Source: Flavobacteriaceae bacterium (lineage in GTDB: Bacteria > Bacteroidota > Bacteroidia > Flavobacteriales > Flavobacteriaceae). From it: a stretch of DNA of 64,000 nt. Where the stretch lies: the NCBI GenBank assembly GCA_022428005.1, contig JAKMDI010000022.1, forward strand, positions 1-64,000, written 5' to 3'. The notes under the pieces are model-generated. The model was given only the letters and a program-made list of their open reading frames with translations. It had not been told where the DNA came from and did not search any database. Of the stretch, positions 27,096-35,854 are shown one piece after another; positions within the stretch are counted from its first letter, which is position 1; each line of letters starts with the position of its first letter. The position numbers were made by a program, and so were the translations under genes.

Positions 27096-28407
27096 CTGTA
27101 AGATTACTCATATCGAGACCCGAGATATACGCTTCCCCACCAGTGAAAACTTAGACGGGTCGGACGCTATGAATCCAGATCCTGATTACTCGGCTGCTTA
27201 TCTCATTCTTCATACAGATCATCCCGAGGGATATCAAGGTCACGGTCTTACTTTTACCATAGGGCGAGGAAATGAACTCTGTGTTCAGGCAATTGAGTCC
27301 TTGTCATACCTGTTGGTAGGGAAAAAATTGAGCAGTTTTACCGAAAACATGGGAGCTTTTTGGAGCATGATCACTGGTGACAGTCAACTGCGATGGTTGG
27401 GACCAGAAAAGGGCGTGATTCATTTGGCCACCGGTGCCCTTGTAAATGCGGTTTGGGATTTATATGCCAAAGCTGAGAAGAAACCGCTTTGGCAATTGAT
27501 TGCAGATATGCAACCAGAAACACTTATTGAATGCATAGATTTCACCTATATCACCGATGTAATTTCTAAAGCAGAGGCTTTAGAAATGCTTAGAGAAAAA
27601 GAAAAAAGTAAAGCATCAAGGCGTGCCTATCTATTAAAAAATGGATACCCAGCCTACACCACCTCAGCGGGATGGTTGGGGTATTCAGATGAAAAAATAA
27701 GAAGATTGTGCCGGAAAGCCAAGTCAGATGGCTTTACGCACATCAAAATGAAAGTTGGGTCGGATCTTGAAGATGACATCAGAAGAAGCAGGGTGATAAG
27801 AGAAGAAATTGGCTACGATATAAAATTGATGATGGATGCCAATCAAAAATGGGATGTAGACCATGCCATTGAAAACATGAAGTCCTTGGCTGAATTTCAA
27901 CCTTGGTGGATTGAAGAGCCCACCTCCCCAGACGATGTGCTGGGCCACGCCAAAATTGCAAATGCTGTAAAACCCATTCTCGTAGCTACAGGAGAACATT
28001 GCCAAAACAGGGTGATTTTTAAACAACTCCTTCAAGCCAATGCCATCGGAATTTGTCAAATCGATAGTTGTCGGGTGGGTGGGGTTAATGAAATATTGGC
28101 GATCTTGTTGATGGCAGCAAAATTCAATATCCCCGTGTGTCCTCATGCTGGAGGTGTGGGATTGTGTGAACACGTTCAACACTTGTCTATGATTGACTAC
28201 CTCTGCATTAGTGGTAGCATGGAAAACAGAATCATAGAATATGTAAACCACCTCCATGAACACTTTATTGATCCGGTGGTCTTCAAAGAAGGCAATTATA
28301 TTGCACCAAAAATGCCAGGCTACAGCATAGAAATAAAAAAGGAATCCCTTGAATTGTACGATTTTAATTCAGGAGCTATTTGGAAAAATCGAAAACCAAG
28401 TAAATGA
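27088..28407 (+). CDS. L-fuconate dehydratase
   Basis: Dehydrates L-fuconate to 2-keto-3-deoxy-L-fuconate. The protein has 439 residues of the enolase superfamily (mandelate racemase subgroup). The catalytic Lys pair is in HIKMKVG (Lys220 and Lys222). Metal ligands come from MMDANQ (Asp250), WWIEEPTSPDD and ATGEHCQNR, and the general acid/base His is in CPHAGGVGLCEHVQH. The N-terminal capping segment RFPTSENLDGSDAMNPDPDY is typical of fuconate dehydratases. It overlaps the SOUL gene and, by an ATGA overlap, the sialidase-like gene. The other pathway enzymes follow in the same operon, which makes the assignment firm. Confidence 0.95.
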   Translation: MIDCKITHIETRDIRFPTSENLDGSDAMNPDPDYSAAYLILHTDHPEGYQGHGLTFTIGRGNELCVQAIESLSYLLVGKKLSSFTENMGAFWSMITGDSQLRWLGPEKGVIHLATGALVNAVWDLYAKAEKKPLWQLIADMQPETLIECIDFTYITDVISKAEALEMLREKEKSKASRRAYLLKNGYPAYTTSAGWLGYSDEKIRRLCRKAKSDGFTHIKMKVGSDLEDDIRRSRVIREEIGYDIKLMMDANQKWDVDHAIENMKSLAEFQPWWIEEPTSPDDVLGHAKIANAVKPILVATGEHCQNRVIFKQLLQANAIGICQIDSCRVGGVNEILAILLMAAKFNIPVCPHAGGVGLCEHVQHLSMIDYLCISGSMENRIIEYVNHLHEHFIDPVVFKEGNYIAPKMPGYSIEIKKESLELYDFNSGAIWKNRKPSK

Positions 28408-29573
28408 AAAAAAAATACTTTTTTAATTTACTCTTCATCGCTTCATTCAGTGTGCATGCCCAATCTGACGAAATAATCAAAGAATTGGAAAGCCCTCCAT
28501 TTTTTGAATCTTCAATTTTATTTAAATCAGAAAGATTTCCCAATATAGTCGTGTCTACAAACGGGACTGTTGTGACCACCTGGGGGAAAGAAAACTGTGT
28601 CAGCCGCAGAAGTGTAGATGGTGGAAAAACATGGGAACCACCCGTATTCATTGATCAAGGAATAAATGGAGGAGGGTTGACAGTAGACGAAAATAGTGGA
28701 GAAATAATCGCTTTTGTCGAAAAAGAACACCCCCCTGCTGCCCTAAAATGTTACAGAAGTAAGGACAATGGTAAAACATGGGAGGTTAGCCCAATTAAAA
28801 TATCAGCTGACAAAAATGGAGTAATTCCCTCCATGCATATGAATGAGCATGGAATAACACTAAAAAATGAAAAATATAAAGGAAGATTAATCAGGCCCTC
28901 TAGATTTTATAATGCCAAAAGTAGTGCTGAAAGAAAGTTAATGTATTCGTCGGCAAAAGAAAAAATGTGGAAAGACCAATACACCAATGCGATCTATAGT
29001 GATGACGGAGGAAAAACCTGGCAAACGAGTGATCCTTTCCCTGCTAAAGGAACCGGTGAGGCAGCAATAGTTGAGCTGTCAGATGGTACGATATATTACA
29101 ACTCGAGAAGACATTTTTCATCAGATGGATTAAATCCGAGAATGCGACACATTGCCACCAGTAACAATGGAGGTCAAAATTGGGAAAATCTTTATGTGAG
29201 CACTGAATTACCCGATGGGGAACAAAATCGCGATTATGGACTGATGGCAGGCTTGGATCGTTTCTCCTTTGAAGGTTACGATATTTTGATTTACAGCAAC
29301 ATCGTTTCTGATGGTGGAAGGAAAAATGGAACCATTTGGTTGAGTTTTGATGCGGGAAAGAGCTGGCCTGTAAAAAAAGTAATAGAGCCCTTAGGGTTTA
29401 AGTATTCCTCCCTTGCAATAGGGAAAGAAAACACCCCCAGTGAAGGATATGTATATTTACTTTATGAAACTGGTGAGGGTGAAAACATCAATGCCTATGG
29501 AGGAGGGAAAATAGCCCGATTTAATTTATCTTGGATCCTGGAAGGAAAAAACATCAATCGATATTTTAATTGA
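28404..29573 (+). CDS. Exported sialidase-like (Asp-box/BNR) protein
   Basis: The protein has 389 residues with a signal peptide (cleavage about VHA-QS, residue 18). Five Asp-box motifs mark a six-bladed propeller: SVDGGKTW, SKDNGKTW, SDDGGKTW, SNNGGQNW, SFDAGKSW. GH33 landmarks are also seen: an RFP near the start in place of RIP (SERFPNIVVSTNGTVV), GEAAIVELSDGTIYYNSRRH, and near the end FKYSSLAIG with LLYETGEG, where the family's catalytic Tyr and partner Glu lie. It should therefore act on glycans in the periplasm or outside. No sialic acid catabolism genes occur in the window, so the true substrate may be another sugar. It sits between two fucose pathway genes. Confidence 0.85.
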   Translation: MKKKYFFNLLFIASFSVHAQSDEIIKELESPPFFESSILFKSERFPNIVVSTNGTVVTTWGKENCVSRRSVDGGKTWEPPVFIDQGINGGGLTVDENSGEIIAFVEKEHPPAALKCYRSKDNGKTWEVSPIKISADKNGVIPSMHMNEHGITLKNEKYKGRLIRPSRFYNAKSSAERKLMYSSAKEKMWKDQYTNAIYSDDGGKTWQTSDPFPAKGTGEAAIVELSDGTIYYNSRRHFSSDGLNPRMRHIATSNNGGQNWENLYVSTELPDGEQNRDYGLMAGLDRFSFEGYDILIYSNIVSDGGRKNGTIWLSFDAGKSWPVKKVIEPLGFKYSSLAIGKENTPSEGYVYLLYETGEGENINAYGGGKIARFNLSWILEGKNINRYFN

Positions 29574-29576
29574 GAT

Positions 29577-30323
29577 ATGAAATTTGATTTAAGCGGAAAA
29601 AAAGCTGTAGTTACTGGAGGGAGTAGCGGCATCGGTAAAGCCATAGTGGAAACCTTATATGCTCAAGGGGCAAAAGTATTCAATATTGATTTGAATGAAT
29701 TTCCCCTAAACGCAGAAACTGAGGTAACCACCATCATCACCGACATCACCCAAGAAAAAGAACTCGAAGCATCCCTGGAAAATTTACCAGAATCGATTGA
29801 TATATTGGTCAACAACGCAGGTATTGGCTTTGTAGGAAATATTGAAGATACCGCAGAGGAAGATTTTGATCGCCTCTATCGAGTAAATGTAAAAGGGGTT
29901 TTTAACTGTGTTAAAGCGCTATTACCAAAATTGAAAAATAAGGGGGGCGTTATCGTAAATATGGCCTCAATTGTATCTCATATTGCGGTGAATAATCGGT
30001 TTGCATATACCATGACCAAAGGAGCTGTTTTGGCCATGACCAACGCCATAGCAAAAGACTACCTCCCCCACGGAGTGCGTTGTAATTGTGTTTCCCCCGC
30101 CAGAGTACACACCCCCTTTGTAGATACTTATTTAGAAAAAAATTATCCTGGAAAGGAGCAAGAAATGTTTGAAAACCTTTCCAAAACCCAACCTATCGGA
30201 AGAATGGGAAGACCCGATGAAGTAGCCCACTTGGTGTTGTACTTGTGCAGTGATGAGGCTTCTTTTATTACAGGGGCAGACTTCCCCATAGATGGTGGAT
30301 TTATTAAACTCAGTGGAAATTAA
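29577..30323 (+). CDS. SDR oxidoreductase, probable 2-keto-3-deoxy-L-fuconate dehydrogenase
   Basis: The protein has 248 residues of the classical short-chain dehydrogenase family. The cofactor motif is TGGSSGIGKA (about 13-22), followed by an Asp at the end of strand 2 (NIDLNE), which favours NAD. NNAG, a catalytic Ser in NMASIVS, and the YTMTK active-site pair are intact. RCNCVSPARVHTP resembles BDH2-type and bacterial 2-keto-3-deoxy-fuconate dehydrogenases. It should oxidise 2-keto-3-deoxy-L-fuconate to the 2,4-diketo acid, the step needed before the FAH-type hydrolase encoded 7 bases downstream. Assignment between the two operon SDRs rests on similarity and position. Confidence 0.85.
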   Translation: MKFDLSGKKAVVTGGSSGIGKAIVETLYAQGAKVFNIDLNEFPLNAETEVTTIITDITQEKELEASLENLPESIDILVNNAGIGFVGNIEDTAEEDFDRLYRVNVKGVFNCVKALLPKLKNKGGVIVNMASIVSHIAVNNRFAYTMTKGAVLAMTNAIAKDYLPHGVRCNCVSPARVHTPFVDTYLEKNYPGKEQEMFENLSKTQPIGRMGRPDEVAHLVLYLCSDEASFITGADFPIDGGFIKLSGN

Positions 30324-30330
30324 TACAATT

Positions 30331-31188
30331 ATGAAATTAATAAGATTTGGAAAACCCGAAAATGAAAAACCAGGTGTTCAACTTCCTGACGGTCAAAAAA
30401 TAGATGTCTCGGCATTTTGTAGTGACTATGATGAAACTTTTTTTGGTACAGATGGGATCAATAGTCTCCAAGAATGGCTTACGAAACATCAGGACGAATG
30501 TCCAAAAATAAGTGATGCGGCACGACTGGGATCACCCCTTGCGCACCCCTCAAAAATTGTGTGTGTGGGGCTGAATTACGCAAAACATGCCCAAGAAAGT
30601 GGTATGGAAGTCCCCAGCGAACCCGTCCTTTTTTTTAAGGCAAGCTCCGCTGTTATCGGACCATTCGACGATGTTGTACTTCCTAAAAACAGCAAAAAAT
30701 CGGATTGGGAAGTTGAATTGGCAGTAGTTATTGGTGCCAAAGCAAGTTATGTAAGTGAATCCAATGCAATGGACCATGTTGCTGGTTATGTTTTACACAA
30801 TGATATCAGTGAGAGAGCGTTTCAATTGGAGCGATTAGGCCAGTGGGTTAAGGGAAAAAGCTGTGACACTTTTGCCCCTTTGGGCCCTTTTATAGCCACC
30901 GCCGATGAAATAAGTGATCCCCACAACTTGAACCTTTGGCTTAAGCTAAATGGAACCACCATGCAAGACAGCAGTACCTCAGATCTTATCTTTGGAATTC
31001 CCAAGTTGGTCAGCTATATCAGCGAATTCATGACCCTCTTGCCAGGAGATATTATTTCTACCGGAACCCCTTTTGGAGTGGGCTTAGGACTCGATCCTCA
31101 AGTGTATCTCAAAGCCGGTGACGAGATGGAATTGGGGATTGACGGTCTCGGAATATCAAAACAGAAAGTAATTTCATATAATTCATAA
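30331..31188 (+). CDS. FAH-family hydrolase, probable L-2,4-diketo-3-deoxyfuconate hydrolase
   Basis: I take the ATG at 30331 (MKLIRFG, 285 residues); a 13-residue upstream extension would overlap the SDR gene. Fumarylacetoacetase-fold motifs are KIVCVGLNYAKHAQESG, PVLFFKASSAVIGP, SDWEVELAVVIG (metal-binding Glu residues), HNDISERAFQ and IISTGTPFGVGLG. In the Xanthomonas-type fucose route this family cleaves the 2,4-diketo acid to pyruvate and L-lactate. It is directly between the SDR and the fucosidase in the operon. Confidence 0.9.
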   Translation: MKLIRFGKPENEKPGVQLPDGQKIDVSAFCSDYDETFFGTDGINSLQEWLTKHQDECPKISDAARLGSPLAHPSKIVCVGLNYAKHAQESGMEVPSEPVLFFKASSAVIGPFDDVVLPKNSKKSDWEVELAVVIGAKASYVSESNAMDHVAGYVLHNDISERAFQLERLGQWVKGKSCDTFAPLGPFIATADEISDPHNLNLWLKLNGTTMQDSSTSDLIFGIPKLVSYISEFMTLLPGDIISTGTPFGVGLGLDPQVYLKAGDEMELGIDGLGISKQKVISYNS

Positions 31189-31192
31189 TATT

Positions 31193-32590
31193 ATGAACCC
31201 AAAAAAACCAATTCGCCTGTTTATTTCATTTTTGATCTGTCTATCCTGGTCGTGTAATCAAGCTCCTCAAACCAAAAAAAGTGAGTTCGTGGATTACCTA
31301 AATGAGTCCGATACCGACTTTGACCAACGTATGGAATGGTGGCGTGAGTCCCGCTTTGGCATGTTTATTCATTGGGGGGTATATGCTGTTCCCGCAGGAA
31401 TTCACAAAGGGGAAAAATATGAGAGCATTGGAGAATGGATTCAATTAAAGGCTAAAATTCCGATCGATGAGTACGAAGCATATGCCAAACAATTCAATCC
31501 TGTAAAATACGATGCCGAACAATGGGCAAAAACAATGAAAAATGCGGGAATGAAATATGTGGTAATTACCTCAAAACATCACGATGGCTTTGCCCTCTGG
31601 GACTCTGCAGTGTCTGACTATGACATTGTTGATTATGCACCCTATGGGAAAGACATCCTAAAATCTTTGGCTGAAGCTTGTAAAGCACAGGGAATTAAAT
31701 TTGGACTCTACCATTCCATAATGGATTGGCATCATCCACAAGCACAAGCCAATGACGCTCCAAATTATCGCTATAATGAAATTTTCAACCCTGAATTTCC
31801 CCAATATGTTGAAAACTTCCTAAAACCTCAACTCAAAGAATTGGTCGCGCAATACGACCCCGATATTTTGTGGTTTGATGGTGAGTGGATCCCTGACTTC
31901 ACCCACGAAATGGGACTGGATTTATATCAATATGTCAGGACTCTAAAACCTTCAATCATCATCAACAACAGGGTCGATAAAGGAAGAAAGGGAATGGAAG
32001 GAATGAACAAGGATGATAAAAAATACGCCGGCGATTTCGGAACTCCTGAACAAGAAATATTGGAGGGTACCTCCACCATGGATTGGGAATCCTGTATGAC
32101 CATGAATGACACTTGGGGGTTTAAGTCTTTTGACGAAAATTGGAAATCATCAAAGACATTAATCCACAATTTGATTGATATCACTGCAAAGGGAGGTAAT
32201 TATCTTTTGAATATAGGCCCTACTGCGGAGGGACAGATACCCAATCCCAGCCAAGAACGTTTGGCCAACATGGGCAGCTGGCTTGAGGTCAATGGAGAGG
32301 CGATTTACGCTACCCAAAAATTTAAAAAGGCCTACAAACAAGGAGAAAACATCAGGTTTACCAAAAAAACAAATCAACCCTACTTGTACGCCATTACGTT
32401 TGAGCAACCCAGTCAGCAACTGGTTTTAAAGCACATTCAACCCAGAGAGGACAGCAGTATTCGGGTCCTGGGCCATGAAGGTGTTTTGGATTGGACTTTC
32501 GACCCCACTAAAGGATTGATCATTAAAATCCCTGAAGACTTAACTGGGAAAATGGCTTGGACTTTTAAAATAGAGGGAAAAGAGATATAA
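31193..32590 (+). CDS. Alpha-L-fucosidase, GH29 lipoprotein
   Basis: Releases L-fucose from glycan ends outside the cytoplasm. The protein has 465 residues with a signal ending SWSC (about residue 20). The GH29 barrel is evident from WWRESRFGMFIHWGVYAVP (about 48-66), TSKHHDGFALWDS, and DILWFDGEWIPDF, in which Asp229 is the expected nucleophile. WESCMTMNDTWGF and GGNYLLNIGPTAEG are also standard. A short C-terminal beta domain follows. It starts 4 bases after the FAH-family gene, linking fucose release to fucose catabolism in one transcript. Confidence 0.96.
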   Translation: MNPKKPIRLFISFLICLSWSCNQAPQTKKSEFVDYLNESDTDFDQRMEWWRESRFGMFIHWGVYAVPAGIHKGEKYESIGEWIQLKAKIPIDEYEAYAKQFNPVKYDAEQWAKTMKNAGMKYVVITSKHHDGFALWDSAVSDYDIVDYAPYGKDILKSLAEACKAQGIKFGLYHSIMDWHHPQAQANDAPNYRYNEIFNPEFPQYVENFLKPQLKELVAQYDPDILWFDGEWIPDFTHEMGLDLYQYVRTLKPSIIINNRVDKGRKGMEGMNKDDKKYAGDFGTPEQEILEGTSTMDWESCMTMNDTWGFKSFDENWKSSKTLIHNLIDITAKGGNYLLNIGPTAEGQIPNPSQERLANMGSWLEVNGEAIYATQKFKKAYKQGENIRFTKKTNQPYLYAITFEQPSQQLVLKHIQPREDSSIRVLGHEGVLDWTFDPTKGLIIKIPEDLTGKMAWTFKIEGKEI

Positions 32591-32598
32591 CTGCGCGC

Positions 32599-33423
32599 AT
32601 GAGAATCGATAGCCATCAACACTTTTGGAAGTTTGACCCCATTCGGGACGCCTGGATCGATGCTTCTATGGAAAAAATAGCTCGGGATTTTTTACCGGAA
32701 GATTTAAAACCTTTACTCGATCAGAGTAAAATAGACGGGTGTGTAGCTGTTCAAGCGGACCAATCTGAGACAGAAACTGATTTTTTATTAGATCTTGCTG
32801 GGCGTTACGATTTTGTAAAAGGCGTTGTGGGTTGGGTCGATTTGAGGTCTCCCCAACTTTCAGAGCGATTAGAACACTATTGTAATAACAGTTTTTTTAA
32901 GGGTGTGAGACACATTGTGCAAGCTGAGAAAGATGGTTTTATGCTGCAAGAATCTTTTTTAAAAGGCATTCAACAACTAAAAGATTTCAACCTCACTTTC
33001 GATATATTAATATTTCCGCACCAATTAGAGGAAGCCGTGGCTTTAGTAAAAAAGAATCCTGAGCAAGCCTTTGTGCTGGATCACATTGCAAAACCCTACA
33101 TCAAAGACAAGAAAATTGATCAATGGGCAAAACACATCAATCAATTGGCAGTGCATCAAAATGTATATTGTAAGCTATCTGGTCTTTTGACGGAGGCCGA
33201 CTGGAATCATTGGCAGGAAGAAGATTTTACCGCCTACCTTACTGTGATTATGAAAGCTTTTGGCGCCGATCGATTGATGTATGGATCCGACTGGCCAGTG
33301 TGTCTTTTGGCAGGGAGCTATCCCCACGTGGTTCGCATCGTTGAAAATTTTATCTCCTCCCTGTCCACGGTTGATCAGAAAAAAATAATGGGTCAAAATG
33401 CACATCATTTTTATAACTTATAG
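32599..33423 (+). CDS. L-fuconolactonase (amidohydrolase 2 family)
   Basis: Hydrolyses L-fucono-lactone to L-fuconate. The protein has 274 residues and a metal-dependent TIM barrel. It opens RIDSHQHFWKFD with the two metal-binding His residues, continues GVVGWVDLRS and GVRHIVQAE (another His), LDHIAKPYI, and ends MYGSDWPVC, with the conserved metal-binding Asp. Length and motifs match bacterial fucono/rhamnono-lactonases. It lies 8 bases after the fucosidase gene and just before the fucose dehydrogenase gene that makes its substrate. Confidence 0.93.
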   Translation: MRIDSHQHFWKFDPIRDAWIDASMEKIARDFLPEDLKPLLDQSKIDGCVAVQADQSETETDFLLDLAGRYDFVKGVVGWVDLRSPQLSERLEHYCNNSFFKGVRHIVQAEKDGFMLQESFLKGIQQLKDFNLTFDILIFPHQLEEAVALVKKNPEQAFVLDHIAKPYIKDKKIDQWAKHINQLAVHQNVYCKLSGLLTEADWNHWQEEDFTAYLTVIMKAFGADRLMYGSDWPVCLLAGSYPHVVRIVENFISSLSTVDQKKIMGQNAHHFYNL

Positions 33424-33426
33424 GCC

Positions 33427-34212
33427 ATGGATTTAAAGCTTCAGGAAAAAATAATCTTGGTTACGGGTGGGTCAAAGGGAATCGGCCATGCCATCTCTCA
33501 TGTTTTGGCAGCGGACGGCGCCATACCTTTTATTGTCAGCCGAGATGAAAAAAGCATACTACAAACCAAAGAAGAAATCGAAAAAAAGGGAGGGAAATGT
33601 GCTTTTGCCATTGCAGAACTGACTGATCCCGAACAATGCAAAAGGGCCGTGGAAAAAGCCATCTCATTGTACGGAACCCTTCATGGTTTGGTAAATAATG
33701 CTGGTGTCAATGATGGGGTGGGGCTCGAAAATGGAAATGCAGAAGATTTTGTCCTTTCTTTGAAAAAAAATGTCGTCCACTATTTCGTAATGGCCCAAGC
33801 CTGCTTGCCCTATCTAAAACAAAATAAAGGGGCAATTGTCAACATTGGGTCTAAAGTATCTGTAACAGGACAAGGAGGGACTTCTGCCTACGCTGCAGCA
33901 TGCGGTGGAAGAAATGCCCTAACCCGAGAGTGGGCTGTTGAATTACTTCCATATGCCGTGCGCGTAAATGGGGTTATGGTTGCGGAGAGTTATACCCCGC
34001 TCTATGAAAAGTGGATCAACACATTCCCCAACCCCCAAAAGAAATTAGATCAAATTGAAACAAAAATTCCTTTGGAAAAAAGAATGACCACACCCGAGGA
34101 AATTGCCAATACCGTCGCTTTTTTGATGTCAGAAAAATCGAGTCATACCACTGGTCAGTTGCTTTATGTAGACGGTGGTTATGTTCATTTAGACCGGTCA
34201 ATAAACCCTTAA
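33427..34212 (+). CDS. SDR oxidoreductase, probable L-fucose dehydrogenase with altered YxxxK
   Basis: The protein has 261 residues. The cofactor loop TGGSKGIGHA (about 13-22), NNAG, a Ser in NIGSKVS and EWAVELLPYAVRVNG are present. The active site reads YAAAC: Tyr155 is there but the catalytic Lys position is Cys159 (codon tgc at 33901-33903). The reading frame is otherwise intact. By position it should oxidise L-fucose to the lactone for the fuconolactonase encoded immediately upstream. Either the enzyme works with a modified catalytic triad, or the other operon SDR does both oxidations. Substitutions at this position may be normal in this subgroup; I cannot check that here. Confidence 0.78.
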   Translation: MDLKLQEKIILVTGGSKGIGHAISHVLAADGAIPFIVSRDEKSILQTKEEIEKKGGKCAFAIAELTDPEQCKRAVEKAISLYGTLHGLVNNAGVNDGVGLENGNAEDFVLSLKKNVVHYFVMAQACLPYLKQNKGAIVNIGSKVSVTGQGGTSAYAAACGGRNALTREWAVELLPYAVRVNGVMVAESYTPLYEKWINTFPNPQKKLDQIETKIPLEKRMTTPEEIANTVAFLMSEKSSHTTGQLLYVDGGYVHLDRSINP

Positions 34213-34214
34213 AT

Positions 34215-35507
34215 ATGAAAAAAACTGTTGTCTCTAAGGAAGTACTTTTACCTTTTATTTTAATCACTTCACTATTTGCGCTTTGGGGTTTTGCCAATGC
34301 GGTTACAGACCCTATGGTACAAGCGTTTAAAAAAGTTCTTGAACTGTCCAATTCACAAGCAGCATGGGTTCAGATGGCGTTCTACGGTGGCTATTTCTGC
34401 ATGGCACTCCCTGCCGCCCTTTTTGTCAGGAAATACTCTTATAAAGTAGGCGTTTTAATCGGTCTGGCTTTGTATGCTTGTGGTGCCCTGTTGTTCTATC
34501 CTGCAGCCATAACAGAACAATTTTGGTTTTTTTGTTTTGGGCTGTATATCTTGACTTTTGGTTTGGCCTTTTTAGAAACTACTGCCAACCCCTATATTTT
34601 GGCCATGGGTGATAAATCTACTGCTACGCAAAGACTTAATTTAGCCCAAGCTTTTAATCCCCTGGGACTCATTTTAGGACTATTGGTGGCCCAACAGTTT
34701 GTTTTAAAAAAATTGCAATCAGACAATATCACAGATTTCGGTACGCTGGAGGAAGCCAAAAAAATCATGATCCGTACAGCCGACCTGATGGTGATTCGTG
34801 ATCCTTATGTGATTTTAGGTTTGGTGGTTATGGCCGTTTTTGTGTTGATCGCCATTTCTAAGATGCCACAGGCCAAAGACGATGGGGATATGGCACCACT
34901 AAAAAGTACTTTTTCCAGTCTTTTTGAAAATGAAAATTATCGAAATGGAGTACTTTCTCAAGTGCTTTATGTCGGGGCTCAAATCATGTGTTGGACCTAC
35001 ATTTATCAGTATGCTGAGGCCATTGGTATTTCCAGTCAGGATGCCGCGAATTATCAATTTATATGTTTTATAGTATTTCTTGTTGGAAGGGCTATAGGAA
35101 CCTACCTTTTGAGATTTGTCAACGCTGGAAAACTACTTTTTCAATTTGCTATAATGGCGGGGATTTGTGTGCTGGGAACTGTATTTATAAAAGGAATTGT
35201 TGGGCTTTACGCACTGGTGGCCATATCCTTTTTTATGTCCCTCATGTTCCCAACCATATATGGAATCGCCTTAGAAGATTTGGATGAAAAAGAATCAAAA
35301 ATCGGAGCGGCTGGTTTGGTCATGGCCATCGTTGGGGGAGCCTTGATGCCCAAATTACAAGGAATGGTTATTGATCTGGGGGGAAGTGGTGTTGCGGATA
35401 CAACAATCATGGGAGTATCCGAGGTAAATTTCTCATTTCTACTTCCATTCTTGTGTTTTATTTTTATTGCCCTTTACGGAAAAAAGGTTTTTAATCAAGC
35501 AAAATGA
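34215..35507 (+). CDS. fucP: L-fucose:H+ symporter
   Basis: The protein has 430 residues with 12 membrane helices, a major facilitator of the FucP type. The family start is seen in ALWGFANAVTDPMVQAFKKV, followed by GGYFCMALPAALFVRKYSYK and FLETTANPYILAMGDKSTA, which are conserved in fucose permeases. It brings L-fucose released by the GH29 enzyme into the cytoplasm. It starts 3 bases after the dehydrogenase gene and overlaps the mutarotase gene by four bases. Confidence 0.93.
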   Translation: MKKTVVSKEVLLPFILITSLFALWGFANAVTDPMVQAFKKVLELSNSQAAWVQMAFYGGYFCMALPAALFVRKYSYKVGVLIGLALYACGALLFYPAAITEQFWFFCFGLYILTFGLAFLETTANPYILAMGDKSTATQRLNLAQAFNPLGLILGLLVAQQFVLKKLQSDNITDFGTLEEAKKIMIRTADLMVIRDPYVILGLVVMAVFVLIAISKMPQAKDDGDMAPLKSTFSSLFENENYRNGVLSQVLYVGAQIMCWTYIYQYAEAIGISSQDAANYQFICFIVFLVGRAIGTYLLRFVNAGKLLFQFAIMAGICVLGTVFIKGIVGLYALVAISFFMSLMFPTIYGIALEDLDEKESKIGAAGLVMAIVGGALMPKLQGMVIDLGGSGVADTTIMGVSEVNFSFLLPFLCFIFIALYGKKVFNQAK

Positions 35508-35854
35508 GTAGGTACTGTCTGGCATTAGACCTGGTCAACGATCCATTCTTAATAGATCAATATCTTGAACACCACAAAAAAGTGTGGCCTGAAATCATAG
35601 AAAGTATTAAAGATAGTGGCATTAAATCCATGGAAATTTATCATGTTGCGGACCGACTTTTTATGATTATTGAAACAGAAAAAGATTTTAGTTTTAAAAA
35701 GAAAAGTAAAATGGATGCGCACAATCCTTATGTAATCAAATGGGAGGAACTGATGTCCCAATACCAAAAAGTATTACCCTTAGCAAATGCGGGCGAAAAA
35801 TGGATTTTGATGGACAAGGTTTTTGATCTTATTGAAACAAAACAACAGACATGA
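35504..35854 (+). CDS. L-rhamnose/L-fucose mutarotase family protein
   Basis: The protein has 116 residues of the RhaM (YiiL) fold, interconverting sugar anomers. Typical features are RYCLALDLVNDP, YLEHHKKVWPEIIESIKDSG with the conserved His and Trp, and a short MEIYHVADRLFMIIET strand pair. In bacterial non-phosphorylating fucose operons a protein of this family supplies the anomer used by L-fucose dehydrogenase, which fits its position here. It overlaps both the permease and the following sulfatase by four bases. Confidence 0.9.
   Translation: MSRYCLALDLVNDPFLIDQYLEHHKKVWPEIIESIKDSGIKSMEIYHVADRLFMIIETEKDFSFKKKSKMDAHNPYVIKWEELMSQYQKVLPLANAGEKWILMDKVFDLIETKQQT

Noticed and set aside
28404..29573. 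Evidence for sialic acid catabolism
   Set aside because: No aldolase, epimerase, kinase or transporter for sialic acid is present in the window; only the Asp-box protein suggests it.
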